From G963422445 sp963422445 (GTDB taxonomy: Bacteria; Pseudomonadota; Alphaproteobacteria; Thalassobaculales; Thalassobaculaceae), in assembly GCA_963422445.2 (NCBI GenBank), contig OY729512.2, positions 6,507,219-6,571,218 on the forward strand: a stretch of DNA of 64,000 nt, written 5' to 3'. Positions within the stretch are counted from its first letter, which is position 1. Each line of letters opens with the position of its first letter. The position numbers and the translations under genes are program-made. Shown here piece after piece: positions 48,092 to 57,179 of the stretch. Under the pieces are notes generated by a model. The model worked only from the letters and a program-made list of their open reading frames with translations, did no database searches and was not told the origin of the DNA.

Positions 48092-49508
48092 CAGTTCTGC
48101 GGCATCTGTCCAGGATCATGATCCAGATCGTTGCTGACCGCCTGGACGAGTCGAAAATACTTTCTGACCATCGCCGTGCACGACAAGGATATCTTTGGCG
48201 CCCCGAACCAGCCCAACAGGTCGGCGCACCAAGGTTCTGCGGGTTAGCATGGCAGGCTGGGCCGGGGTTACGGTTGATTGCAAGAGCAATGAGGTCCCGA
48301 TTTTGCGCGCGCTGTGTAGCGACCTCGATCTAATCGGACGCTTCTCACGATGGACGCCCTGCATGTTCGGCGGTAGAGCATCCAAGCCTTCTTCGGCGAT
48401 CATGGACTCACCTCGGTACCGTGGCGAGAGGCAATCAGGCGACGACCCGCGAAGTTCTCGAAGCCATGGACTGGAGCGGATTGTCAGCCATGAAACGGTG
48501 GACAACGGACATGGCCGCATCGAGAACCGGCGTTCATGACGTCCACGATGTCTCTTGTGACAAGAACAGGCGCTGGTTACGGGAGGGGTAATGGGTCACA
48601 TAAGGCCGTATTATAACGGCCTTATGGTTCTCGTATATGCAAGTCCAGCAAGGGCTGCCAAGGGTCGGTGCCTGACTGTCCACGCTGCCGCATAGCGTCC
48701 TTCCAGGCTGCCAGGCGGTCCAAGAAATTAATGTGCTGCGACAAGACGTTTTGAACATCAGATATCATTCGGGAAAGATTGTAAGAAAGGCTGAAACGGC
48801 GCGCCGATTCGCAGGCCTTTTCGCGCCCTGCGCTGATCCGGTCGGCGTCTGAACCGCGACATGCTTATGACCGCATCTGCCCGATTCCGCCAGACCTTGC
48901 CCGAGTTCCTTGTCGGTTCACGACGTACCCTTCATCCGGACCCATGTGGCGGCAGTGGTCAGAAAGAGCATCTTGATGACGCGCCCGTCGGCAGCCGCCG
49001 CGCGATATTGGCGCATCATGCCAGCTATCCCGGTCTCAGGATCGCTGCAATCGTCGGTCAAAATTGCGAGTGCGCGGCCAAGACAATTGTACCGATCCGA
49101 TCGTTCTGCCTCGCAATCGACTTTTCTTTCCGATGCGGCGGTCGGTTCTTGCGCAATGCGTATGACGTCGATAGCGGCGGCCGCCGAGCGCATGATCGGG
49201 GCCGCTGATAATATTGGAGACTTTCCTCCTTTAGCCAGGATCAGGACATCAGAAACTGTCGGCGCAACCCGCGACCGGCCGTAACGTCGAAATTGTCGTC
49301 AGCCTGACCGCTGCCATTTGGAACCAGCTTAGGAAGACTACGGCCGGTGCATCGTTTCGGTAGGGACTTATGTACTTGACTCCACTTCGCACTATATGTA
49401 GAGCATTTTCTGGTTGAATACGTCTATATCTGGTTTTTGGTGGAGTTATGTATGTAAGCCCCTTTCGGTACGACGGATCTGTCAGTTGAACATCGGCTAC
49501 CGCGACCG
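48092..49508. other. 1.4-kb stretch without a convincing gene
   Basis: Neither strand shows a recognisable protein. The best candidate is a minus-strand frame 48918-49193 (91 residues, containing NCLGRALAILTDDCSDPETG and RVIKMLFLTTAATWVRM), which has no clear ribosome site and no family I know. A 28-bp palindrome lies at 48599-48626. Probably a decayed region. Confidence 0.5.
48599..48626. repeat. 28-bp palindromic hairpin
   Basis: CATAAGGCCGT and ACGGCCTTATG pair perfectly around six bases (ATTATA). No T-run follows, so termination is not obvious. It could be an operator or a bidirectional stem-loop. Confidence 0.7.
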
Positions 49509-49976
49509 TCAGTTCGAGATCTTCCAACTGCCGTCCGCCTGGCGACAGGCCGTGCCATAGGCCGTCTCGGTCTGGCCGCCAATCGTGACTTCCTGGGTGA
49601 ATTCGCGGCAAGGACCGGCGGCAGTCTCGTAGGTTTTTAGCGGTGTTATAGAGCCGGAATTCCCGGAATCCGGGTTGTTCCAGGTCACTTTGGTTCCTGA
49701 CGTCTGTGTTTCGAGCGCCTTGTTGTAGGACTGCTCATGTGCCAGTCGGTCCGCCCGGTCGAGCGATACGCCGATCTGATTGCCAATGAATGCACCAAGC
49801 AATGTGCCTGTCGCTGTTGCGACGATACGCCCGCTGCCTTTGCCCACGCTTGCGCCGGCAATCGCACCGGCGACACCGCCGAGCAGTGTACCAGCCGTCT
49901 CTTTTTGCCCGCCGCCAGTCTGGCAGGCGGACAGGCCAAACATAACGGCGAAAACCAGAACCATCAGCCTGAACAT
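49509..49976 (-). CDS. Glycine-zipper outer membrane lipoprotein (17-kDa surface antigen family)
   Basis: 155 residues. A lipoprotein signal peptide (MFRLMVLVFAVMFGLSACQT) has the lipobox LSAC with Cys18. A glycine-zipper segment (TAGTLLGGVAGAIAGASVGK; TGTLLGAFIGNQIGVSLDRA) is of the 2TM type that inserts into membranes, followed by a C-terminal beta part with two Cys (GPCREFTQEVTIGGQTETAY; GTACRQADGSW). The order matches the Rickettsia 17-kDa antigen/SlyB-related family, structural outer membrane lipoproteins in alphaproteobacteria. It stands alone and looks complete. Confidence 0.88.
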   Translation of the reverse strand: MFRLMVLVFAVMFGLSACQTGGGQKETAGTLLGGVAGAIAGASVGKGSGRIVATATGTLLGAFIGNQIGVSLDRADRLAHEQSYNKALETQTSGTKVTWNNPDSGNSGSITPLKTYETAAGPCREFTQEVTIGGQTETAYGTACRQADGSWKISN

Positions 49977-50509
49977 AACGAAAACCCCTTTTCTATGATG
50001 TCCATCGTCGGACATCGTTGGTGTCCGCGCCAACCGATGCGAGAACAGCATAAGCCTACCATGTCTGTTTGCTTCCCGAAAGATCGGAGATCGCGAGTTG
50101 CCAAATTTTTCGGTTTCGTTTCGTCGCAAAAAGACAAGCATGATCCTGTGCTGGAGTCCGCGGAAAACAAGCCCTGTCCATGTCCGGTGCCGGGAACCGG
50201 CCTGGGACGGCCCTGGTGTGGTCTGGTACGTCTGCTTTGTGGACATTGCAGGGGTCTCGTCAGACTGTGGACAGGCCTGTTTGTCTTGACACAAAAATCG
50301 GCCCGGAAGGTTCCGGCAAGGACTCCGGGATGTCACAGGTCGTGGGTCGTGGATACGACGTAGAATACGATCACGAGCAGGCCGCAATGGAAGCACGGTA
50401 GGCTGCACAAATCCATGCCATCGGGACCGATGCGGCTGTCCGGATCCGACGGCCTGACGAAACGAAGGTCACCAACTCCGACTCAGGTCGGGGATGCAAC
50501 TCTTGCCTG
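49977..50509. other. Intergenic region, nothing recognised
   Basis: About 530 bases holding the promoter region of the lipoprotein gene (minus strand) and the region after the sulfatase stop. Open frames here show no family resemblance, and I see no RNA gene. Confidence 0.5.
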
Positions 50510-51964
50510 TCAGGCAGCGAATTCCGGCGTTTGCCCGGGCGCGGGTGAGTAGCCGAAATCGCCCCGATTCAGCACGGCGTCGCGGCCGCCATGTTTCTCG
50601 ATCATCGCTCTCTGATCGGCACGGGCGCGTGCATCGACTGCAGTCGGGTCGCAGATGGTGTGCAGACGCGCCTCGAGACGGGTGCGCGCAGACCCGTGGT
50701 CCGGGTCGGCCGCCAAGTCGCGCGTTTCTTCCGGATCCGCTTCCAGATCGAACAATTGCGGCGCCATGCCGACGAAGCTGACCAGCTTGTAACGGCCCTC
50801 GCGTAACATGAAGGCTCCGGTGGCTGCTCCGGCGGCGTGGTATTCGGAGAACACGACGCGGTCTGGCTCGACGCCGGCGGCGATGTCGTAAAGGGAGTGT
50901 CCCGGCAGGGCACGGTCGTCTGGATGGCGCAAGCTCCCGACAGACTCGATGATTGTCGGATGACAGTCGACAAGACTGGCCAGCGCCGGGATCCGTGCAC
51001 CGGGCGCGATGTCCGGCCCGGCCATTATCAGTGGCACCGCCGCCGATTCTTCAAACATGGTCGATTTACCCCAAAGACCCCTTTTCCCGAGGGCTTCGCC
51101 ATGGTCGCTGGAATAGATGATTCGGGTATTGTCGCCGAGACCGGTGTCCGCGATCGCGTCCATCACCGCGCCAATATTGTGGTCGAGAAAGCTGCACAGC
51201 CCAAGATACCCCGTGACCGCCTTGCGGACAGCCTCTTCGGAGAAATACGCATCGTAATTCATGCAGGCTCGCATCGCCTCATAAAAGGGATGAGTTGGCC
51301 GGTCGGCCTGGTCGTAGAAGGCCGGCCACGGTGTGTCGGCCTCCGGATAGAGGTCGTAGAATTCGGGTGGCGCGATCAGCGGGAAATGCGGGCAGACGAA
51401 TGAGACGAACAAGACCCATGGCCGGTCGGGGTATTTCGGCGCATCTTCGCGCAGCCAGCGCACGGCTTCGGCGGCGATCTTGCGGTCGTAGTTCGTGTAG
51501 GTCGATTCGCCGCGTCCCACGTCGCGTGCGAATCTGGCCGCGCTCTTGCGCTCGGGCTGGTCATCGCGAAGCAGGCCGACAAGATCGCCGACGCCGTCAA
51601 CGACATGCAACGGCATGATCTCTTTGTGGAAGCCGTTGGGATCGTTGGTGTCGCGGTAATGCAGTTTGCCGATCGATACCACGTGATGGTCCTGTGCCAT
51701 CAGCCGGTGGCCCCAACCCGGTACCGCTCCGTCATAGGGCGTCGCATTATCCCAGTAGCCGATGTCATGCACGTACCGGCCGGTCGCGAAGCTTGCGCGT
51801 GCCGGCACACAGATCGGGCAGTTAGTATAGGCATTCTCGAACAAGGTGCCTGACGCAGCCAGCTGGTCGAGATTCGGTGTTTTCACCACATCATGGCCTA
51901 CGCAGCCCATGAAAACGGCATTGTGCTCATCAGACATGATGAAAACCAGATTCTTCGGTTGCAT
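50510..51964 (-). CDS. Sulfatase-family hydrolase (formylglycine-dependent)
   Basis: 484 residues from ATG 51964 (MQPKNLVFIMSDEHNAVFMG). The alkaline-phosphatase-like fold has the metal-binding Asp in IMSDEHNA and the sulfatase signature CVPARASFATGR (C-x-P-x-R), whose Cys is converted to formylglycine. Further metal/substrate residues appear in HVVSIGKLHYRD, VCPHFPLIAPPEFYD and IIYSSDHGEALGKRGLWGKS (Asp-His pair). The substrate (choline sulfate, aryl or sugar sulfate, or phosphonate ester) cannot be read. No signal peptide at this start, so it is probably cytoplasmic. No sulfatase-maturing gene is nearby. It looks intact. Confidence 0.88.
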   Translation of the reverse strand: MQPKNLVFIMSDEHNAVFMGCVGHDVVKTPNLDQLAASGTLFENAYTNCPICVPARASFATGRYVHDIGYWDNATPYDGAVPGWGHRLMAQDHHVVSIGKLHYRDTNDPNGFHKEIMPLHVVDGVGDLVGLLRDDQPERKSAARFARDVGRGESTYTNYDRKIAAEAVRWLREDAPKYPDRPWVLFVSFVCPHFPLIAPPEFYDLYPEADTPWPAFYDQADRPTHPFYEAMRACMNYDAYFSEEAVRKAVTGYLGLCSFLDHNIGAVMDAIADTGLGDNTRIIYSSDHGEALGKRGLWGKSTMFEESAAVPLIMAGPDIAPGARIPALASLVDCHPTIIESVGSLRHPDDRALPGHSLYDIAAGVEPDRVVFSEYHAAGAATGAFMLREGRYKLVSFVGMAPQLFDLEADPEETRDLAADPDHGSARTRLEARLHTICDPTAVDARARADQRAMIEKHGGRDAVLNRGDFGYSPAPGQTPEFAA

Positions 51965-52343
51965 TGCCCTCGCTTTCGTCGCTCTTGCCCAACCATACGG
52001 CAGGACGGAACGCGGATACAACAGATCCATGTCGCCGTGGCGCACCTGCTTGTCGATCCGCGAAACAGGTCGGCCTGCTATCGAGCGCGGCAGGGAGATT
52101 CGATGCGAGACCGGAGCGAGCGGGTATGGCTCATCAGATCGGTCGGATGACATCCTGATCCGCCGGCAGGGACAGCGCCGTCGGTAGCGCCGGTCCGGAA
52201 AACGAAATGCACCAGACCACAGCCCCCTCCCCCCTGTGACAGGATACTGCATAGCATACGGGCGGACGTTCAAGGCTGCCGATGTCGTTGTGGGGTTGTG
52301 GCCATGTCGGTTGTGGGGCCATGTCCGACCGGGCCACGGCGAG

Positions 52344-52422
52344 CCCATGCCAGATTTGAACGCCGGTCGAGCGGCGCTTTGACAACATACAGCGACGTCA
52401 TTTTCACAAATTGGTCCGTAAA
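52344..52422 (+). repeat. 79-bp dispersed repeat, copy 2 (other copy at 14017-14095)
   Basis: Same orientation and extent as the copy at 14 kb. It ends at the target-site duplication of the MITE at 52430, meaning that the MITE inserted at or just past its edge. The flanking ~150 bases back to the sulfatase region (52190-52343) contain no gene. Confidence 0.75.
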
Positions 52423-52429
52423 CGAGTAA

Positions 52430-52540
52430 ATCGCTTATGCACATGGCTCCGGTGACACACGATGTTGCCCCCGATGTCGACTATTCCCGGCACACCAAAC
52501 GCTACATGTGCGTTTCACCGGAGCCACGTGCATAAGCGGT
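52430..52540. mobile_element. MITE-like element, 111 bp, with 8-bp target duplication (copy 2)
   Basis: Terminal inverted repeats of 26 bases (outer ATCGCTTATGCAC against GTGCATAAGCGGT, continuing TGGCTCCGGTGA / TCACCGGAGCCA) differ at two positions. The same 8 bases, ACGAGTAA, flank both ends (52422-52429 and 52541-52548). The 59-base centre differs from that of the 14.2-kb element although the ends are the same. Non-coding. Confidence 0.88.
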
Positions 52541-53287
52541 ACGAGTAATTACAGAACCTCGAACCTCTTGCAAAATTCCTGCCCCAGGGTCCGGTGAGCC
52601 CGGATCGGTCGGTTGATCCCGGTCACCTCTGCACCTGGAGGTCGGAATCCATGGATTCGCGGTGTCTCATCAGAGATGATGAGACCAAACAGGGACCTTT
52701 GCGGACATCCGGACACGCCTCTCCGGGCCACTCTCTTCGAGAGGGCCGTGAAGGGTCGGCATGCGTTGTCGGAGCCGCGCTATGGGGCGGCGAGACGTAT
52801 CAACTGGTCAGCCGCCAGGGCCAGGATGCCGACCATGAGTGTGGCAGGCGACCCTGGAATGTCCACGGACGCGGACATGGCGCCCGCCACACTCATCCTT
52901 GAGGCGGGCGTTGGTCCTCTCGACACCGGACCGGATCCGGACCCGCACGGTCTCGGGATCGACATGGCCTATTGCACGCCGGGCCCGGGCCTCCCGGTCT
53001 CGCTCCTCCTTGAGGTCCTTGTCCCGGCGCGGATTGACATCGATGATCGAAACATGGCCAAGCCGTTCGCTCATCTGGTAGATCTCCCTGGCATCATAGG
53101 CCGCGTCCATGAGATCGTAGAGATTGGTCACACGCGCGGCGGTCATCATCGCCAGCGGGATCGCGGCCTGGCTGTCATGGACGGATGCCGAGGTGAGAAC
53201 GGTACTTAGCGGCACCCCGCAGTCTGCTGTGTCGATAGGCAGCTTGTAACCGCGCCAGGCCTCCAGGACCCCCTTGGCAGTCTTCTT

Positions 53288-54319
53288 CCTGATTACCACT
53301 CAAGCTAAGTGTAACTTGAACAGCCGCTCCGGCATCGGCGGCGTCCTCAGCGCCACGTAGACCAGTCTCGGGATGATGTCGGGCAGATCGAAGCGACGAT
53401 TGAACCGGTACTCGAACTCCGCCAGATAGCGCTGCGCATACTTGGGTCGAACCGCATGGTAGGTACCGCGCAAAGCGTTCTTGATGGTGCCGAGGATCGT
53501 GTTCACCCATCGAAATTCGGGGCGCTCGACCGCGGCTTTCCCGCCGCCGGTCACCATCGGCTCATGAACGCAGCCTGCCGCGGTCACGCCATTGAAGCAG
53601 GTCAGCCCATCGCAGAGCACCTGCGTGCCCGGGCTCAGGTGCTGCTGCGCCCAGGCGGCAATTTCGGTGAGACGGAAGCCTTCGACCACGGTGAGCGTCA
53701 CCCGCTGCGGATGTCCCGCCTCATTGGTCTCGACCGCGGCCACGAAAGGGGTCTTGCCCGGTGCCCCACGTCCGCGCTTGCCGCCGCTGCGCTCGCCCCC
53801 GAGGGAGGCGTCGTCGAGTTGGATGAACCCGCCGAGCACATGCGCGCGGTCGCGCTCCATCATCACCTGCATCAGCGTGTGGCGCATGCGCCATGCGGCG
53901 TTGTCGGAGATGCCGAGTTGGCGGTGCAGCGTCATCGTCGATGCACCTTTCTTGTCCTGGGTCATGAAGGAGGTGCCCTGGAACCACACCGTCAGGGGCA
54001 GCTTGGTGACCTCGAAGATGGTGCCGGCGGTAATGGAGGTCTGGCGGTTGCAGCGATAGCACTTCTGGAGCTTGTGTGTGGTCAACTGGCAGTCTCGGTC
54101 GTGGCCGCAGTTCGGGCACACGAACCCGTTGGGCCAGCGCCATCGGGACAGGGCGTCGAAGCACTGCTGTTCGGTTCCATAGAGCGAGAGGAACGCGTTG
54201 AGGCTGATTCCCTTCTGGAACTGCACCGGGTTGCGGGCCATGGAATTCTCCTTCTCTATCATCAAATTACATGGCTATATTCTATACCAAATGCCACTTA
54301 GCGTCGAGGGTAATCAGGT
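53288..54319 (-). mobile_element. IS1595-family element nested in copy C
   Basis: The ends CCTGATTACC... (53288) and ...GGTAATCAGG (54318) are inverted repeats that continue imperfectly to GCTAAGTG/CACTTAGC. The sequence TCTTCTT, single in the other copies of the host element, is duplicated on both sides (53281-53287 and 54320-54326), proving the insertion. The transposase gene inside is open. Confidence 0.9.
53300..54241 (-). CDS. IS1595-family transposase, intact (copy 2)
   Basis: 313 residues from ATG 54241 (MARNPVQFQKGISLNAFLSL), with a GGAGAA site upstream. An N-terminal zinc ribbon (FVCPNCGHDRDCQL, KCYRCNRQTS) and helix-turn-helix (LHRQLGISDNAAWRMRHTLM) are followed by the ISXO2-type catalytic domain with FIQLDDASLGGERSGGKRGR (Asp), TQVLCDGLTCFNGVTAAGCV (Asp) and RPEFRWVNTILGTIKNALRG (Asn/His-type third residue region), then FEYRFNRRFDLPDI. 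Only 12 bases separate its stop from the element end. It is probably functional, so this element is likely a recent arrival. Confidence 0.9.
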   Translation of the reverse strand: MARNPVQFQKGISLNAFLSLYGTEQQCFDALSRWRWPNGFVCPNCGHDRDCQLTTHKLQKCYRCNRQTSITAGTIFEVTKLPLTVWFQGTSFMTQDKKGASTMTLHRQLGISDNAAWRMRHTLMQVMMERDRAHVLGGFIQLDDASLGGERSGGKRGRGAPGKTPFVAAVETNEAGHPQRVTLTVVEGFRLTEIAAWAQQHLSPGTQVLCDGLTCFNGVTAAGCVHEPMVTGGGKAAVERPEFRWVNTILGTIKNALRGTYHAVRPKYAQRYLAEFEYRFNRRFDLPDIIPRLVYVALRTPPMPERLFKLHLA

Positions 54320-55115
54320 TCTTCTTTGCCCCGTGATCGCAGACCTTCGGCAGCGCGTCGAGCCTCTCATCGAGATCCATCCCGTTCGCTTGCCGTTCGA
54401 GACGCCCAGGCTCCTTCGTCCTCTCCGCGCCCTTGCGGGGCCGGCCGCGCTTGCGGTTCGGCGTCCTGGCCTTCGGCGTCGGGGCCGGCGTCTCCCGGGC
54501 CTCGATAGCCGTCGGGTCCCGCGACACGTGGCCGATGAGCGCATCGCCCAGTGTCTCTGCAACCAGAGCCGCGTGCATCCTCTCCGGAAGACGGGACTGC
54601 GACCATTCGGCAAACGCCCGCGAAAACGTCGCTTCACTCGGGATCTCCGAGACACGCGACCCGCCGCACAGCCGGCGCAACGTCGGGTCCACCTTGAGAC
54701 TGTCGATCAGGTGGCGGGTCGTCGGCAGACCCCACACCGCCTTGGCGATGACGCCACGGGCCAGCGCCTGGCGATCCTCCCGGGGCCGACCCGGACCGGT
54801 CCACACCTCATCGACGAAGCCCTCCACCTTGACGAGATCGAGAGCTGTCACGAAGCGCTTGTGCGTCTCCAGGAGAGGACCGACGCCTCGGCCAACGCAG
54901 GGAAAAGGTCCCCTTGAAATTGGTGCCAGGGATCGGACAGGGTCGAGCCAAGGGTCATCGGGGTCACCCCCTCGGTATCTTGTTATTGTGAAAACACAAC
55001 AGACCACGGGGTGCCCCGAAACCCAGGCCCTCGACAACAAAATCAGCCTCGAGAAGGCAAAAAACCGGTCGGGCCGGCAATTTTGCAAGAAGCTCGAACG
55101 GAAAGAGTGCAAATC

Positions 55116-56240
55116 ATGCCCAATCTGATCGAATCACTTCGCATCAAGGGTTTTCGTTCCCTCGCGGACATCGAAGTCGAAAATCTGCTGAAAGCGACCG
55201 TTCTGATCGGCGCCAACGGTTCCGGAAAGTCCAATTTCATTCGTTTCTTTGAGATGATGAGCTGGATGATCAAGTCTCGCCAACTGGCCGAGTTCGTCCA
55301 GCGAGAAGGCGGTACCGATGACCAACTATTCGGCGGCAGCAAGGTCAGTCCACTGATCGAAGCCGAAATTTCCTTGCGAACAGAATCGGGGCGAAACGAC
55401 TATCGATTCGCGCTCGCCTACGCCCATCCCGACCGTTTCATGTTTACCGATGAGGCGCTGCGATTCAGCCGGGAGGGGTGGGGTACGGAGGCGCCCTGGA
55501 AGCATCTCGGAAGCGGGCACTCGGAGGCGAGGGTCGTCGAGGCCGCTCAATTGAGCGAACACGGCGAAGTCAAGCCGGCGACGGCCCGTGTGCTCGTCCA
55601 TCTGTTGCGAGGTTGCGCCGTGTACCAGTTCCACGACACCTCGAAAGATTCCCCCGTCAAGAAAAGATGGGACGCAGAGGACAACCACTATCTCAGATCG
55701 AATGGCGGAAATTTGGCTGCGATCCTGCTCCGTCTCGAACGGGAAGACATGCCGCGCTTCGAGACGATTTGCGACCATATCCGGCGCGCGCTGCCGGTCT
55801 TCGACCGTTTCGAGATCGAGGAAAGCTACGGGAAGGTCCTGCTACGGTGGAGGGCGAGGACGATGGACAAGACCATCGGCGCCCATCTGACCTCCGACGG
55901 CTCGCTTCGTTTCTTCGCGCTGGTGACGCTGTTGAACCTTCCCCCCGAGATGCTCCCCGATGTGCTGCTGCTGGACGAGCCTGAACTGGGGCTGCATCCG
56001 GCCGCTGCCGCTTTGGTCAGCGACATGGTCAAGGCGCTTGCCGAGGAGCGGCAGGTCATCGCGGCGACGCAGTCGCCCCTGCTTGTCGATGCGTTCGACC
56101 TCGACGAGATCCTGGTTCTCGAGCTGCGGGATGGACGGACGGAGGTTCGCCGCTGCGACGAAGGCAAGTATCGGGACTGGCTGGAGGACTACACGACCGG
56201 CGAGCTCTGGCAGAAGAACCTGCTCGGGGGCCGCCCGTGA
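55116..56240 (+). CDS. AAA/ABC-type ATPase (AAA_21, OLD/RecF-like) of a putative defence pair
   Basis: 374 residues. Walker A IGANGSGKSNFIRFF (about 31-45) directly after LIESLRIKGFRSLADIEVEN, the start typical of AAA_21/RecF-like ATPases. An ABC-like signature LTSDGSLRFFALVTLL lies around 262-277, Walker B VLLLDEPELGLHP around 287-299, and the switch IAATQSPLLVDAFD follows. The protein lacks a nuclease domain of its own. It overlaps the next gene (DUF4276) by 4 bases (GTGA), so the two make one system, similar in layout to OLD-type or PARIS-like ATPase/TOPRIM pairs (inference). It begins 21 bases after the copy C element and may have lost its native promoter. Confidence 0.82.
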   Translation: MPNLIESLRIKGFRSLADIEVENLLKATVLIGANGSGKSNFIRFFEMMSWMIKSRQLAEFVQREGGTDDQLFGGSKVSPLIEAEISLRTESGRNDYRFALAYAHPDRFMFTDEALRFSREGWGTEAPWKHLGSGHSEARVVEAAQLSEHGEVKPATARVLVHLLRGCAVYQFHDTSKDSPVKKRWDAEDNHYLRSNGGNLAAILLRLEREDMPRFETICDHIRRALPVFDRFEIEESYGKVLLRWRARTMDKTIGAHLTSDGSLRFFALVTLLNLPPEMLPDVLLLDEPELGLHPAAAALVSDMVKALAEERQVIAATQSPLLVDAFDLDEILVLELRDGRTEVRRCDEGKYRDWLEDYTTGELWQKNLLGGRP

Positions 56241-56864
56241 TCCGTCTCGCCATATCCGTGGAAGGCCAGACCGAAGAGGCGTTCATCCAGAAGGTGCTCG
56301 CCTGCCATCTGTGGAAGAGGAAAGTCGAGCCGACCCCGCTCCTGCTCGCCCGCGCCCGGTCCAGCGGTGTTGGCGGTGGCAACGTCAGCATCGGACGACT
56401 CGTATCGGAGATGGTTCACTTGCACCGATCTTTCGACGCCGTGACGTCGCTGGTCGACTTCTACGGTTTTCGCGACAAGGGAGAGTTTACGGTCGAGGCG
56501 CTGGAAGACCGTCTGATGCAGGAGATCGGGAAGCGCGTCCCCAATGCGACGCGGGTGTTTCCCTATGTCCAGAAGCACGAATTCGAGGGCCTGCTGTTCT
56601 CCGGATGCGGCGGCGTTCGGGGAGATCGACTGCGTGACGGACCAAGCCATCAGTACGCTGGCGGCGGTCCGTCGGCAATTCGCCACCCCCGAAGACATCA
56701 ACGACGACCCTGAGCGCGCGCCCAGCAAGCGTATCGGGACTGCGGTATCAGGCCTTCACGGTCCGCGGATCGCACAAGCGGCGGGTTTGGAGAAAATCCG
56801 AACCGAATGCCCGAGATTCCGCGCTTGGCTGACGCACATGGAGGGGCTGGCAGGGCCGACTTGA
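56237..56864 (+). pseudogene. DUF4276 (TOPRIM-like) partner of the ATPase, one frameshift
   Basis: From GTG 56237: IRLAISVEGQTEEAFIQKVL (Glu of the VEGxTE motif), SLVDFYGFRDKGEFT (DxxxxxD) and RVFPYVQKHEFEGLLFS. At about 56601 a single C appears lost: the protein should continue PDAAAFGEIDCVTDQAISTL, PEDINDDPERAPSKRI and WLTHMEGL, which is present in the next frame up to TGA 56864. DUF4276 proteins show TOPRIM-like acidic motifs and usually pair with AAA_21 ATPases. With the frameshift the C-terminal third is replaced. A sequencing error is possible because only one base is involved. Confidence 0.75.
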
Positions 56865-56901
56865 ACCGCGAGGCAATGAAACACGTTCGAGGAGAACCGT
56901 C

Positions 56902-57174
56902 ATGACGCTCGATCCCTGGTACAAGGCCGTCACGCCCCGCCGGGAGGTGCGGGAAGGCTGCTCGTTCAGCCCGGACGAATTCGCGATCGCGCTTGAGCAG
57001 GTGGTCGCCGGAACGGCGCCCCCGGACTACAGGGAGCCGGCCCAGTTTTTCTCGCGCACCTGTTTCACCCGTGTGTTGACGGAGCACTCCAGCATGGTGC
57101 TGCGACGCCTGTCCGGCAGAATGGAGAACACCCTCAGGGAACCCCTCATCCTTTACATGAACAATATATTATAA
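56902..57174 (+). pseudogene. DUF499 (BrxC-like) ATPase, N-terminal fragment cut by an IS
   Basis: ATG 56902 follows GAGGAGAACCGTC. The product begins MTLDPWYKAVTPRREVREGC, SFSPDEFAIALEQVVAGTAP, EPAQFFSRTCFTRVLTEHSS and MVLRRLSG, the start of DUF499 ATPases (PWYK.VTPR.DLREG.......F...L......G.AP..Y.DP..FF.RT), usually about 1000 residues and found in BREX-like and related defence islands. Family resemblance is lost after RRLSG, and the frame stops at 57174, six bases before the DDE element copy D. No 3' part is found beyond. The gene starts 37 bases after the DUF4276 frame and was probably cotranscribed with it. Confidence 0.7.
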
Positions 57175-57179
57175 ACGAC

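Larger units (their letters stand above)
52561..55095 (-). mobile_element. Repeated DDE-type IS element, copy C, split by a nested IS1595
   Basis: The left end GAACCTCTTGCAAAATTCC (52561) and right end TTTTGCAAGAAGCTC (55095) match copy A. The transposase gene is divided: the N-terminal part runs from about 54956 down to 54327, the C-terminal part from 53280 down to 52808. Between them sits an IS1595 element (53288-54319) flanked by TCTTCTT on both sides. The transposase has further damage: a frameshift near 54885 (missing base in GACCGACGCC) and one near 52840 in the C-terminal part. It is dead. Confidence 0.9.

Noticed and set aside
48918..49193. 91-codon minus-strand frame as a gene
   Set aside because: No ribosome site, no neighbours on the same strand and no recognisable family; mentioned only as the best frame in a gene-poor stretch.
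55116..57174. Retron or Septu-type system
   Set aside because: No reverse transcriptase and no HNH partner are present; the ATPase pairs with a TOPRIM-like DUF4276 protein instead.
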